A stretch of 64,000 nt of DNA from Bacillota bacterium (GCA_023393115.1 JAEWMS010000024.1:9637-73636); one strand, 5' to 3'; shown: positions 52,021 to 62,009, counted from the first letter of the stretch. Notes: generated by a model not told the origin, from the sequence alone. Made by a program: numbers and translations.

Positions 52021-52580
52021 AATGCAACGAAGCGCAGGCTTATATGATGAAATTTTTCGATAAAAATTTAAATGATATCGAAGAAGCTCAATTTAAGCAG
52101 CATTTGAAAAACTGCAAAGAATGTTCTGAGGAATTTTTATCCCTGAAGGAAATTTTCTCAGAAATTGAACAAGACTCAGTAATTGAGCCTCCCGAAGACT
52201 TTGAACTACAAGTAATGAGCAGGTTGGAAAAAGAAGTTGTTATGTATTCAAAACCTGCAGGTGAAAACACTTTTGTATATAATATCCTTCTGGCCGCGGT
52301 AACATTTATATTTGTGATTTTATTCGGCGGAATTATATACGAAGCTATTAAACAACCGTTAGAGCTTTTTCAAAAGGTACAATTTGCTACAGATCTGTCA
52401 AAGGAATTTTTATCTGCAGCGGTTTCAATGGTAAAAGGAATCGGTATAGCCATAATGGGTGTTGCTGCATCCATTTATAAGACCTACTACTATTTGTACA
52501 TTTTACTTGGAATCCTGCTGCTGGTCGTTCAGGGAGTTTTCTTCAGAATGGTCAGAGAGGGTAACGGTGCAGCACAATGA
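52017..52580 (+). CDS. Zinc-finger anti-sigma factor
   Basis: 187 residues. ZAS motif H-L-K-N-C-K-E-C at about 29-36, plus C3 near the N-terminus, for zinc coordination and sigma binding; two membrane segments (about 83-105 and 140-175). It overlaps the ECF gene and the next gene by 4 bp each, so the three are one operon. Confidence 0.88.
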   Translation: MKCNEAQAYMMKFFDKNLNDIEEAQFKQHLKNCKECSEEFLSLKEIFSEIEQDSVIEPPEDFELQVMSRLEKEVVMYSKPAGENTFVYNILLAAVTFIFVILFGGIIYEAIKQPLELFQKVQFATDLSKEFLSAAVSMVKGIGIAIMGVAASIYKTYYYLYILLGILLLVVQGVFFRMVREGNGAAQ

Positions 52581-53494
52581 GTAAAAAATTGAGAGTAATA
52601 CTTATTGCACTTATGGCTTTAATAATGGTTCCCGGAGTGGTGTCGGCTGCAAGAAATGATTTGACAATAAGCAATCTTATAATTCTGGAAGATAAGAGTA
52701 TTGCCGATACAAGCTGTGGAAATGTCACAATTGTCCTTGGTTCGGCAGACATAAAAACAAATGTACTTGGAAGTGTCATAGTAGTATTCGGGAAGGCCAA
52801 TATAAGCGGAAATGTCACTGGAGATGTAGTTTCTGCCTTCGGTGAAGTATATATTGATGGCAATTCACGTATAGAGGGCAATCTTGTTTCGGTTGGAAAA
52901 CTTGAAAAAGACAACAGAGTTAAAGTAGCAGGAACTAAAGTGACAATAAATTTTGATTTTATTTCCATGTTCGAATCAAACGGAATAATAATCAATACAC
53001 TTATTTTCTGCGCTATATTCACTCTAGTAGCCGGTCTGATTTTGATTACAATTTTTACAACAAGATTCAGGGCGATGTCTTATTCCATGGGAACAGCAAT
53101 GTCAAGAAGACTGATTTTGGGTGCTCTGATTGTAGTAAGCCTGACAATAGTTCTTGCGTTCCTTATTTTTTCACTTATTGCCCCGGCGGTATACATTTTC
53201 TTCATAATGCTTGCAGATATAGTGGGTAGCATATATCTTGGAACTCTGATATTCAGGAATAACTATGAAAGATCGGCTATATATCTTCAGTTTTTTGTAG
53301 GACATATACTTATCTATATTATAAAGATAGTTCCTCTGATATTTATTCCTTCAGGTTCCTATACTACACTTATGATATACGGAATTTGTTTCCTGGTTGT
53401 AGAGTTTTGTCTGTCTTCCTTCAGTATCGGAACGGTTATTGATACAGGGTTTGGAAAAAAGGTGCCTTCTTTGAATGGTAAAAACAAAGTATGA
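52577..53494 (+). CDS. Membrane protein with bactofilin-like (polymer-forming) repeats
   Basis: 305 residues: N-terminal signal/anchor (about 1-22), beta-solenoid-like repeats at 35-125 (ADIKTNVLGSVIVVFGKANIS and GNVTGDVVSAFGEVYI type repeats), then four membrane segments from about 138. The repeat part matches DUF583/bactofilin-like proteins. It may sense or maintain the envelope, controlled by the ECF system in the same operon. Confidence 0.8.
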   Translation: MSKKLRVILIALMALIMVPGVVSAARNDLTISNLIILEDKSIADTSCGNVTIVLGSADIKTNVLGSVIVVFGKANISGNVTGDVVSAFGEVYIDGNSRIEGNLVSVGKLEKDNRVKVAGTKVTINFDFISMFESNGIIINTLIFCAIFTLVAGLILITIFTTRFRAMSYSMGTAMSRRLILGALIVVSLTIVLAFLIFSLIAPAVYIFFIMLADIVGSIYLGTLIFRNNYERSAIYLQFFVGHILIYIIKIVPLIFIPSGSYTTLMIYGICFLVVEFCLSSFSIGTVIDTGFGKKVPSLNGKNKV

Positions 53495-53558
53495 ACTACT
53501 TATGAAGTATTTCCAGACTTGATAATTCCATGCTAAATGAATATAATAATTTCATAGT

Positions 53559-53588
53559 TTGATTTGTTTAGCTTTTATTTGGTATAAT
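53559..53588 (+). promoter_or_regulatory. Promoter before the HPr-like gene
   Basis: TTGATT (53559-53564), 18-base spacer, TATAAT (53583-53588). Confidence 0.55.
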
Positions 53589-53634
53589 ACTAAATATACA
53601 ATTGTCAAGTTCTAAAGACGGGGGAGCGCGAAAA

Positions 53635-53892
53635 ATGATTTCAAATAAAGTTGTTATAAATTGTCCATCAGGTTTAGATTCAAAAGCAGCTGCACTACTT
53701 GTTCAAAAAGTATCAAAGTATAGCTCAAGTATATGGCTTGAAAAAGGTGAAAGAAGGGCAAATGCCAAAAGTCTTCTCGGCTTACTGTCACTTGGTGTAG
53801 AAAGACAGGCAACAATAACTGTTATCACCGATGGAGAGGATGAGGAAAAGGCCTCAAAAGAGATTTCGGAATATTTCTCCACTGGATTTTAA
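53635..53892 (+). CDS. HPr paralogue lacking His15 (Crh-like)
   Basis: 85 residues from ATG 53635 (GGGGGAG upstream). It has the HPr fold, but position 15 in G-L-D-S-K-A-A-A is Asp instead of the phosphorylated His of G-L-H-A-R-P-A. Ser46 with its neighbours K-S-L-L-G-L-L-S-L is kept, so HPr kinase could phosphorylate it. It could work like Crh in catabolite repression, but not as a PTS phosphocarrier. The normal HPr must be elsewhere. Confidence 0.88.
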   Translation: MISNKVVINCPSGLDSKAAALLVQKVSKYSSSIWLEKGERRANAKSLLGLLSLGVERQATITVITDGEDEEKASKEISEYFSTGF

Positions 53893-54039
53893 CCAGATCA
53901 TAAGATATGCTATAGTTTAATATGTATAAAAACAGCTGTGGCTTCTGCAGACCGGAGAGTTTGCATAAACCACTTTTTGTTTATCTGAGGGATTTTACTT
54001 CTGATACTTACGACAGAGAAAAGATGGTGAGAAACATTA

Positions 54040-55884
54040 ATGTTTGATATACAGGAAGAATTGAAAAAATTGCCGGATAAACCCGGAGTATATATAATGA
54101 AGGATGTAAACGGCGTTGTCATCTATGTCGGTAAGGCAGTCGTGCTGAAAAACCGTGTGAGGCAGTATTTTCAGCATTCCATAAATCATCCTCCAAAGGT
54201 TTGTGCAATGGTCTCCAGAATCCACGAATTTGAGTATATTGTCACAGATACTGAAGTAGAGGCGTTGATGCTGGAGTGCAATCTTATAAAAAAGTACAAA
54301 CCGAAATACAACATACTTTTAAAAGATGACAAGCATTACCCTTATATAAAAATTACAATGAACGAGGATTTTCCAAGGATACTAAAAACCCGCAGAGTGG
54401 ATAAGGACGGTGCAAAATACTTTGGACCGTATTCCAGTGCGTATGCGGTCAATGATGCAATTGATACAATAAAGAAGCTGTTTCCCATCAAAACCTGCAA
54501 CAAAGTACTTCCAAGGGATATAGGCAAATTCAGACCCTGTCTGAACTACCATATCAAACAGTGTCTGGGTCCGTGTCAAGGTGAAGTAAACAAAGATGAA
54601 TACAGAAACATAATGAAAAAGATCTGTACCTTTTTAGGTGGACAATACGACGAACTGATAAATGACCTAAAGGGACAGATGGAGACTGCTGCGCAAAATC
54701 TTGAGTTTGAAAAGGCAGCTCAGCTTAGAAATAAAATTAACAGCATTGTTCAGCTGTCAGAAACGCAGAAGGTATTGTCCGCAGACGGACAGGACAGAGA
54801 TATCATAGGTTTTGCACAGAATGTTACAGACCTGTGTATTCAGGTGTTCTTTGTAAGAAACGGAAGAGTTGTGGGCAGAGAACATTTTGTATTTGAGGGT
54901 GAAGGAAACGAGGATGAAAAATATTCACTCTCAACCTTTATAAAACAGTTCTACAATACGGTTCAGTTTGTGCCCTCTGAAATTGTTATTCAGCAGGAGA
55001 TAGAAGACAGCGACATAATCGAACAATGGCTTACAAGCAAAAGAGGCTTTAAGGTAAGTCTCAGAATCCCTCAGAGAGGTGAACTTGTAAAGTTTGTGAA
55101 GATGGTTGCACAAAATGCCGAAATATCTCTTAAGCTCCATGGGGAGCGTCTCAAACGCGAGGGCTCGGTTCATGAAGAAGGTCTTAAGGAGCTGACAAAG
55201 GCTTTAAGGCTTGAATGTATTCCCGACAGGATAGAATCATATGATATATCCAACACAGGCTCTTCAGAAATAGTTGCATCGATGGTGGTGTTTGAGAGAG
55301 GCCGGCCTGCCAGAGATGAATACAGGAAATTTAAAATGAAGTCAGTATCTGAACAAAACGACTATGCCAGCATGCAGGAAACTTTGTACAGAAGGCTTTC
55401 CAGAGCAAAGAGGGAGGCTGAGGAAGAGGTTGAACAAACCAAATTTTCAAAAATGCCGGATCTTATTCTGGTGGACGGCGGACTGGCCCATGTAAACGCA
55501 GCACAGCAGGTTGTAGACGAATTAGGTTTTGATCTGGTCATCGCAGGAATGGCAAAGGATGACCGTCACAGGACAAGAGCGCTTGTCTACAAGGGCTCCG
55601 AATACGAGCTGACCTCAAATATGCCTCTGCTAAGGCTAATCACAGAAATTCAGGATGAAACTCACCGGGTTGCTGTACAATATAATAGGAAGCTAAGGGA
55701 AAAGAGATATACACATTCAGAGCTGGATGAAATAGAAGGAATAGGTGAAAGCAGAAAGAAAGCACTCATTAAGCATTTTAAATCACTGGCGGCCATAAAA
55801 AAGGCTGAGATTGAACAACTGCTTGAGGTTGAGGGAATAAGCAAAAAAGTTGCCGAAAAAGTATATGAACACTTCAGGAAGTAG
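54040..55884 (+). CDS. uvrC: Excinuclease ABC subunit C
   Basis: 614 residues with all parts: GIY-YIG nuclease (GVYIMKDVNGVVIYVGKAV, about 15-35), the UVR/B-binding motif (NLEFEKAAQLRNKI, about 203-225), RNase H-like domain with D-x-S-N-x-x-G-S, and C-terminal helix-hairpin-helix repeats IEGIGESRKKALIKHF and VEGISKKVAEKVY. Cuts both sides of bulky DNA damage after UvrAB loading. It follows the HPr-like gene without a clear terminator. Confidence 0.96.
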   Translation: MFDIQEELKKLPDKPGVYIMKDVNGVVIYVGKAVVLKNRVRQYFQHSINHPPKVCAMVSRIHEFEYIVTDTEVEALMLECNLIKKYKPKYNILLKDDKHYPYIKITMNEDFPRILKTRRVDKDGAKYFGPYSSAYAVNDAIDTIKKLFPIKTCNKVLPRDIGKFRPCLNYHIKQCLGPCQGEVNKDEYRNIMKKICTFLGGQYDELINDLKGQMETAAQNLEFEKAAQLRNKINSIVQLSETQKVLSADGQDRDIIGFAQNVTDLCIQVFFVRNGRVVGREHFVFEGEGNEDEKYSLSTFIKQFYNTVQFVPSEIVIQQEIEDSDIIEQWLTSKRGFKVSLRIPQRGELVKFVKMVAQNAEISLKLHGERLKREGSVHEEGLKELTKALRLECIPDRIESYDISNTGSSEIVASMVVFERGRPARDEYRKFKMKSVSEQNDYASMQETLYRRLSRAKREAEEEVEQTKFSKMPDLILVDGGLAHVNAAQQVVDELGFDLVIAGMAKDDRHRTRALVYKGSEYELTSNMPLLRLITEIQDETHRVAVQYNRKLREKRYTHSELDEIEGIGESRKKALIKHFKSLAAIKKAEIEQLLEVEGISKKVAEKVYEHFRK

Positions 55885-56028
55885 CGAAGAGTGAAGAGTT
55901 ACGGAAAGCCGACTCTATCGGCCTGAACTAATTTTAGCAGTGAATGGTGAATAGCTAAGGAAGGCTTGCTGTAAGCCAGAATTAATTAATAGCAGTGAAA
56001 TGAAGAGTGAAAGGTAAAATGATTTAAT
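55885..56028. repeat. AGTGAA-type minisatellite copies
   Basis: GAAGAGTGAAGAGTTA, AGCAGTGAATGGTGAAT and AAGGCTTGCTG match the sequence found at 14466-14530; another AGTGAAA cluster is at 56733-56756. Confidence 0.55.
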
Positions 56029-56739
56029 ATGTCTGTATATGCAATAGCCGACCTGCATCTTGCTTTGGGAATAGATAAGCCAATGGATATATTCGGAGGC
56101 AGATGGTCGAATTACATGGAGAAACTTAAAAACAACTGGATAGAGGTAGTAAAAGCTGAGGATACTGTTATTATTCCCGGGGATGTTTCCTGGGCAACAT
56201 ATATTGAGAATGCTTATGAGGATTTTAAGTATATTGAAGAGCTGCCCGGAAAAAAGATTATCTCCAAAGGCAATCATGACTACTGGTGGACAACTACCTC
56301 AAAGCTAAACAAATATCTAAATTCCAATGAGTTTAAAACAATTTCGTTTATGCATAATAACTCTTTTAATATAGAAAACCTAGCCATCTGTGGTACAAGA
56401 GGCTGGAAATGTCCCGGAGAGGATGATTTCAAGAAGGATGATGAAAAGATATATAACCGTGAAATAGAACGGCTTGAGCTCTCCTTGAAAGCCTCGGGCG
56501 GCTTTGATTATAATCAAAGGTTGGTTTTCCTGCATTACCCCCCCGTTACTATGAAAAGTCAGGTATCAGGCTTTATCGATATAATGAAAAAATACGGTAT
56601 AACGAGATGTTTTTACGGGCATCTTCATGGTGTGGGCATAAAAGGGGCTATAGAAGGTGATTACGAAGGAATTGGGCTGAAACTAATATCAGCTGATTAT
56701 TTAAATTTTATGCCTTTACTTATAAATAGTGAAAAATGA
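56029..56739 (+). CDS. Calcineurin-like metallophosphoesterase
   Basis: 236 residues. Metal ligands in IADLHL (D-x-H), G-D-V-S-W and K-G-N-H-D-Y-W-W, and GHLHG at the end are present. Phosphatase or phosphodiesterase of unknown substrate; the W-rich insertion (GRWSNYMEKL) is typical for the YgiM-type subgroup of clostridia. Start ATG 56029 has GTAAAATG weak RBS. Confidence 0.9.
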   Translation: MSVYAIADLHLALGIDKPMDIFGGRWSNYMEKLKNNWIEVVKAEDTVIIPGDVSWATYIENAYEDFKYIEELPGKKIISKGNHDYWWTTTSKLNKYLNSNEFKTISFMHNNSFNIENLAICGTRGWKCPGEDDFKKDDEKIYNREIERLELSLKASGGFDYNQRLVFLHYPPVTMKSQVSGFIDIMKKYGITRCFYGHLHGVGIKGAIEGDYEGIGLKLISADYLNFMPLLINSEK

Positions 56740-56830
56740 ATAGTGAAAAGTGATAAATTATAAAATTAGCCATAGTGGAAAATAATGTTTGGAGTGTTGA
56801 CAGAAGGCTCTGTTAAGGTTATATTGATTC

Positions 56831-56858
56831 TTGAAATATAAAAACAATATGGTATAAT
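56831..56858 (+). promoter_or_regulatory. Promoter before tig
   Basis: TTGAAA (56831-56836), 16-base spacer, TATAAT (56853-56858); 122 bp before the gene. Confidence 0.6.
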
Positions 56859-56980
56859 TGAATGGTTAATTTTTAATACTAGGATGTTTTTTCTGATTTT
56901 TATAGAAGATTAGCTAAAAAACAAGCATAAGCTGAATAATAAAATTATACAAAACTAAATACCGGGAGGAAGTTTATTAA

Positions 56981-58270
56981 ATGAAAGTTAACAAATTTGA
57001 AGATGTTGAAAAGAATGTTGTACAGCTTGAAATAGAAGTTGATGCAGCTAAATTCGAAGAAGGTATGCAGCAGTCATACAAAAAGAACGCATCAAAATTT
57101 AATGTACCTGGCTTTAGAAAGGGTAAGGCTCCAAGAAATATTGTTGAACGTTACTATGGAGAACAGGCATTATATGACGATGCTATAAACATAGTTTGCT
57201 CAGAAGCGTATGACCAAGCTATTGAAGAAAAGAACTTACAGCCTGTGGACAGACCTGAAATAGATATAATCCAGATCGGAAACAAGCAAAATCTTATTTT
57301 CACTGCAAAGGTTACAGTTAAACCTGAGGTTGAACTGGGTGCTTATATGGGAGTTGAAGTTACTAAAGCTGACGCTACAGTAACTGATGACGATGTTGAA
57401 AATGAATTCAACAAAGTTGTCGAAAAGAATTCACGCCTTGTAACTGTTACCGACAGACCTGTTCAGTCTGGAGATACAGCAGTTATCGATTTTGAAGGCT
57501 TTATTGATTCAGTTCCATTCGAAGGCGGAAAAGGAATAGATTATAGTTTGGTTATCGGTTCAGGCACATTTATTCCTGGCTTTGAGGATCAGTTAATCGG
57601 AAAGAGTACAGGAGAAGAAGTTGATGTTAATGTTAACTTCCCTGAAGAATACGGTAAGGAAGAGTTAAATGGCAAGCCTGCATTGTTCAAAGTAACAATC
57701 AAGGAAATAAAAGTTAAAGAATTGCCTGAAATAGATGATGAGTTTGCTAAGGATATAAGCGAGTTTGATACTCTTGAAGAATATAAAAAGGATTTGAGAA
57801 ATAAATTAGAAGAGACTGCAAAGCATAAAGCAGAGCATGAAAACGAAGAAAGTGTTATCCAGAAGGTAGCAGAGAATGCAACTGTTGAAATACCAAGAGT
57901 TATGGTTGAAAAGCAGATTGATACAATGGCAAGAGACTTTGATATGAGACTGCGTTACCAGGGTCTTGACCTTCAGAAGTACCTTGAAATAATGGGTATG
58001 GATTTCGAAGCTTTCAGAGGCCAGTTTGCAGGAAGAGCTGAAAACGAAGTTAAAATTCAACTTGTTGTAGAAAAGATTGCTCAGGTTGAAAACGTACAGG
58101 TTTCAGATGATGAACTTGATGATGAGGTTAAGAGAATGGCTGAGCTCTACAAGCAATCAGCAGAAGACCTTAAAAAGTCTTTAACTCCTGAGGATCAGGT
58201 TTATGTCAAGAAGGATATTGCGTTCAGAAAAACTATAAAATTATTGGTTGAGAATGCAAAGCTGGCTTAA
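56981..58270 (+). CDS. tig: Trigger factor
   Basis: 429 residues with the three domains: ribosome-binding N-terminal signature FNVPGFRKGKAPRNIVE (G-F-R-x-G-x-x-P), FKBP-type peptidyl-prolyl isomerase (about 155-240, DTAVIDFEGF), and helical C-terminal chaperone arms. Binds nascent chains at the ribosome exit. Head of the tig-clpP-clpX group; RBS GGGAGGAAG. Confidence 0.97.
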   Translation: MKVNKFEDVEKNVVQLEIEVDAAKFEEGMQQSYKKNASKFNVPGFRKGKAPRNIVERYYGEQALYDDAINIVCSEAYDQAIEEKNLQPVDRPEIDIIQIGNKQNLIFTAKVTVKPEVELGAYMGVEVTKADATVTDDDVENEFNKVVEKNSRLVTVTDRPVQSGDTAVIDFEGFIDSVPFEGGKGIDYSLVIGSGTFIPGFEDQLIGKSTGEEVDVNVNFPEEYGKEELNGKPALFKVTIKEIKVKELPEIDDEFAKDISEFDTLEEYKKDLRNKLEETAKHKAEHENEESVIQKVAENATVEIPRVMVEKQIDTMARDFDMRLRYQGLDLQKYLEIMGMDFEAFRGQFAGRAENEVKIQLVVEKIAQVENVQVSDDELDDEVKRMAELYKQSAEDLKKSLTPEDQVYVKKDIAFRKTIKLLVENAKLA

Positions 58271-58478
58271 TATGCCAGCTTTAAACCCTTGAAAGTTAAC
58301 AAGTGTTTATTAGTGTTACTTACTTGTAGTATTTTGGTATTTTAAAAAATACGATTGGACACCTTCGGAAATGGGTAACATTATATAAGAGTAAATTTTA
58401 ATTAAGGTATCGATTTTTCAACGAATATTAACCGTTCGTAGAAGAATAACATATATTAAATATAAGGGAGGTATGATC

Positions 58479-59060
58479 ATGAGTTTAGTACCTATGGTTG
58501 TTGAGCAGACCAATCGTGGTGAGAGGTCTTACGATATTTATTCAAGGCTGTTAAATGATAGGATTATTATGTTGAGCGATGAGGTTAATGATGTAACTGC
58601 AAGTCTGATCGTTGCGCAGATGCTTTATCTTGAAGCACAGGATCCTGATAAGGATATTATGTTTTATATAAACAGCCCGGGCGGAGCTGTACATTCCGGT
58701 TTTGCTATTTTTGATACAATGCAACATGTAAGATGTGATGTATCAACTATATGTATGGGTATGGCCGCAAGTATGGGTGCGTTTTTATTGGCTGCAGGGG
58801 CAAAGGGTAAAAGATTTGCACTTCCAAACAGTGAAATTATGATACATCAGCCTCTTGGTGGCGCTAAAGGTCAGGCAACAGATATTAAGATACACGCTGA
58901 AAATATTTTGAAGACTAAAGACAAGTTAAACAGAATATTAAGTGAAAGAACCGGTCAGCCTCTGGATAAGATTGAAAAAGACACTGACAGAGATTTCTTT
59001 ATGTCTGCTGAGGAAGCGAAGGCCTACGGACTTATTGACGATATTATGGTTAGAAGATAA
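58479..59060 (+). CDS. clpP: ATP-dependent Clp protease proteolytic subunit
   Basis: 193 residues from ATG 58479 with AAGGGAGG six bases upstream; ATG 58473 is too near the RBS. Catalytic triad: S98 in GMAASMG, H in IMIHQPLGG, D in E-K-D-T-D-R-D. Forms the tetradecameric chamber with ClpX (next gene, 14 bp away). Confidence 0.97.
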   Translation: MSLVPMVVEQTNRGERSYDIYSRLLNDRIIMLSDEVNDVTASLIVAQMLYLEAQDPDKDIMFYINSPGGAVHSGFAIFDTMQHVRCDVSTICMGMAASMGAFLLAAGAKGKRFALPNSEIMIHQPLGGAKGQATDIKIHAENILKTKDKLNRILSERTGQPLDKIEKDTDRDFFMSAEEAKAYGLIDDIMVRR

Positions 59061-59074
59061 TAATTTGAGGTGCA

Positions 59075-60373
59075 ATGATGACCAGATATGATGAGAAGAA
59101 GCAGTTGAAATGCTCTTTTTGTGGTAAGTCTCAGGAGCAGGTGAAAAGACTTGTTGCAGGTCCTGGAGTTTATATTTGCGACGAGTGCATAGAATTATGC
59201 TCTGAGATTATTGAAGAGGAATTCGAAGATACAAAAATAGATGCAGAAATAAATGAAATACCCAAACCAAGAGAGATTAGAGATATTCTTGACCAGTACG
59301 TTATTGGTCAGGATACAGCAAAAAGGTCTCTTGCGGTAGCTGTTTACAATCATTATAAGAGAATAAACAGCGATTTGAAGTCCTCCGATATTGAGCTTCA
59401 GAAGAGTAATATTGTAATGCTTGGACCTACAGGCAGTGGTAAAACTTTTCTAGCGCAGACACTTGCAAGAATACTGAATGTTCCTTTTGCCATCGCCGAT
59501 GCTACTTCTCTCACAGAAGCGGGTTATGTCGGAGAGGATGTTGAGAATATCCTTTTGAGATTGATACAGGCCGCGGATTATGATATTGAAAAGGCAGAAA
59601 AAGGTATTATCTATATCGATGAAATAGATAAGATAGCTCGTAAGTCTGAAAACCCTTCAATAACAAGGGATGTAAGCGGCGAGGGAGTACAGCAGGCATT
59701 GCTTAAAATTCTTGAAGGCACGTTGGCTTCTGTTCCACCTCAGGGCGGAAGAAAGCACCCACATCAGGAATTCATTCAAATTGATACCACAAATATATTA
59801 TTTATATGCGGTGGTGCATTTGATGGCATTGATAAAATAATTCAGAACAGAATTGGCAAAAAGTCACTTGGTTTCGGAGCAAAAATCGAAAGCAACAAAG
59901 ACCGTGATGTTGGAGAGCTTTTAAAAGAAATCCTTCCTCAGGATTTGCTGAAATTCGGACTTATTCCAGAGTTTGTGGGAAGACTTCCCATTGTGGTAAC
60001 ACTTCAGTCGCTGGATAAGAAAGCTCTTGTACAGATACTTACCGAGCCAAAGAATGCTTTAGTCAAGCAATATCAGAAGCTGTTGGAAATGGATGATGTA
60101 CTGCTGGAAATTCAGGACGATGCTCTTGAGCTTATTGCTGAAAAGGCAATATCCAGAAATACCGGAGCCAGAGGACTTCGTGCAATACTCGAAGAAATCA
60201 TGCTTGGTGTAATGTATGATATACCTTCAATGAATAATGTTGAAAAGTGCATTATCAGTAAAGAGGTTATAGAAAACAATACCCAGCCCGAGCTTATATA
60301 TAACGAGAACCGTAAGTCTTTGAAAAAGGCTGGTTCAAAGAAAGCACGAGTTAAGAAGGAATCGGTATCATAA
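59075..60373 (+). CDS. clpX: Clp protease ATP-binding subunit ClpX
   Basis: 432 residues. N-terminal zinc-binding domain (C-S-F-C-G-K and C-D-E-C), Walker A GPTGSGKT, Walker B I-I-Y-I-D-E-I-D-K, and sensor motifs follow. Recognises and unfolds substrates for ClpP. Starts at tandem ATGATG. A terminator follows. Confidence 0.97.
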   Translation: MMTRYDEKKQLKCSFCGKSQEQVKRLVAGPGVYICDECIELCSEIIEEEFEDTKIDAEINEIPKPREIRDILDQYVIGQDTAKRSLAVAVYNHYKRINSDLKSSDIELQKSNIVMLGPTGSGKTFLAQTLARILNVPFAIADATSLTEAGYVGEDVENILLRLIQAADYDIEKAEKGIIYIDEIDKIARKSENPSITRDVSGEGVQQALLKILEGTLASVPPQGGRKHPHQEFIQIDTTNILFICGGAFDGIDKIIQNRIGKKSLGFGAKIESNKDRDVGELLKEILPQDLLKFGLIPEFVGRLPIVVTLQSLDKKALVQILTEPKNALVKQYQKLLEMDDVLLEIQDDALELIAEKAISRNTGARGLRAILEEIMLGVMYDIPSMNNVEKCIISKEVIENNTQPELIYNENRKSLKKAGSKKARVKKESVS

Positions 60374-60403
60374 GCTAAAAAAGAATAAAGTTGTTTAAAT
60401 AAA

Positions 60404-60443
60404 GGGACTGTCTGTAACAATAACTTGTTATGAGACGGTCTTT
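60404..60443 (+). terminator. Terminator after clpX
   Basis: GACTGTCT-TAACA and TGTTA-AGACGGTC pair with a T-run behind. Confidence 0.75.
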
Positions 60444-60626
60444 TTGCTTTATACTCATGTGCCAAAGTCGGCGAAGCAGTTGCAGGTTTTCTTATTTGAA
60501 TGAAACTGGAAAAGGATATTGAATTTTGATATGAACTGATATATAATATGACCGTGGTCATGTTATGCAATGGGTTATACTTTATTTTGCATTATGAAAA
60601 TAGAATTTACGGGAGTTTGAATTTAT

Positions 60627-61220
60627 ATGTCAATATTTAAAGAGCAACGAGAAAATGTCAGGGTAAGGATACATGAGTCAGCCATTATGCTATTCCGGCA
60701 GAAAGGCTATGAAAGCGTAACAATTGATGAGATAACCAAAAACGTCGGAATAGCCAAAGGTACATTTTATAATTTCTTTTCATCAAAATTCGATATTTTA
60801 CTATTATGGGCGGAGCAGGAGTTTGGCAAATTCGATTTTAAATCAACTATGAATCCTGAAAAAACCATAAATGAAAATATCGGTATGCTTATTAATATAC
60901 TTGTAAAAGCAATACAGGAAAATGAGCAGTTATTTAAGGCTTTCATTACTGAAATTATCAAGGTGCCGAGCGACGGCAAATTTGATTTCATATCAATTTT
61001 TAAGGAGTTTATTACCAACTCAAAGGATTTTAGTAATATCGGGTCCAGTCTACTGGAGGAAAAGCTTCAAATTATAAATAATGTATTTTTTCTTGGGATA
61101 GTCAACTGGTTCAGCTGGCAGAAGTCTTCAGAAGAGCTCGACGTATACCTTAATAAGCTTAAAAGCATATGTTTATCCGGTATTTTAGCAAATTTCGATG
61201 GGGGAGATATTTATGAATAA
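60627..61220 (+). CDS. TetR family transcriptional regulator
   Basis: 197 residues; N-terminal HTH: ESAIMLFRQKGYESVTIDEI and V-G-I-A-K-G-T-F-Y-N-F-F. The C-terminal ligand domain is unlike named members. It overlaps the next membrane protein gene by 8 bp, which it probably regulates together with itself. Confidence 0.93.
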   Translation: MSIFKEQRENVRVRIHESAIMLFRQKGYESVTIDEITKNVGIAKGTFYNFFSSKFDILLLWAEQEFGKFDFKSTMNPEKTINENIGMLINILVKAIQENEQLFKAFITEIIKVPSDGKFDFISIFKEFITNSKDFSNIGSSLLEEKLQIINNVFFLGIVNWFSWQKSSEELDVYLNKLKSICLSGILANFDGGDIYE

Positions 61221-61920
61221 GTCGCATTCTCGTAATCTGATTATCAGCGGTAGTATTTTTACTTTGTTAATACTGCTGTGGCCGATTTTTATGGCACTTT
61301 CGGCCGGTTATGCCGGTTCGCTGGAGGAAAAGGTGCTGGAAATCAGTAAAGACGGAGCAGTTTATTACATAGGTTTTGTTAACGCATCCTTAATTGCACC
61401 TTCTGCATTTGCTTTAATATCAATAGTATCAGGGCTTTACAGGAAAGAGAAAAAGGATTTATTTGATTCTATTGGAATAGTCCTGTTAATTGGGTACTGC
61501 ATACTTAATTCCATTTCTTACATATCACAGTATTCAATACTTCCCAGATTAATTACAGCCGGAAAAATAAATGAAGCAATTGAATGGCTCTTTGATAATA
61601 AGGATTCTTTGGTTTATTTCTTAAATCAAATGGGCTATAGTCTGTTTGGAATGGGTGCCATAATAATCTTTAAAGGGTCTTTAAGGGCAAAAGGCATAGA
61701 AAGATTATTAGGATTAATATTTTGTATTTCGGGGGTATTATCTATATTAGCTTTTATAGGTTTATTAATACAGAACGAATTACTGAACATGCTAACGATA
61801 TTTAGCGGATTACTATTGGTTCCGGCAGGAGTATTAGCTATAATTTTGGGAGCAAGAATTACTAAACAGAAAGTACAAAGCAAAAATATTAAACAGAAAA
61901 TGCTAAGCAAAAAATTCTAA
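61213..61920 (+). CDS. Six-span membrane protein linked to a TetR regulator
   Basis: 235 residues from ATG 61213 (GGGGGAG upstream), with about six membrane segments up to residue 215 and a Lys/Gln-rich tail made of imperfect repeats (I-T-K-Q-K-V-Q-S-K-N-I-K-Q-K). It is similar to hypothetical DUF4386-type proteins. Function unknown; co-transcription with TetR suggests an inducible role. Degenerate copies of the tail repeat continue past the stop. Confidence 0.75.
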   Translation: MNKSHSRNLIISGSIFTLLILLWPIFMALSAGYAGSLEEKVLEISKDGAVYYIGFVNASLIAPSAFALISIVSGLYRKEKKDLFDSIGIVLLIGYCILNSISYISQYSILPRLITAGKINEAIEWLFDNKDSLVYFLNQMGYSLFGMGAIIIFKGSLRAKGIERLLGLIFCISGVLSILAFIGLLIQNELLNMLTIFSGLLLVPAGVLAIILGARITKQKVQSKNIKQKMLSKKF

Positions 61921-61941
61921 GCAGAAAGCACTAAGAAAAAA

Positions 61942-62009
61942 ACACTAATCAAAGAATGCTCATCAAAAAACAGTAATGTGAAATGTGAGCAAATTGATTA
62001 GTTTTTTTG
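61942..62009 (+). terminator. Terminator after the TetR operon
   Basis: ACTAATCAAAGAATGCTCA pairs with TGTGAGCAAATTGATTAG, then TTTTTTT. Confidence 0.75.
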
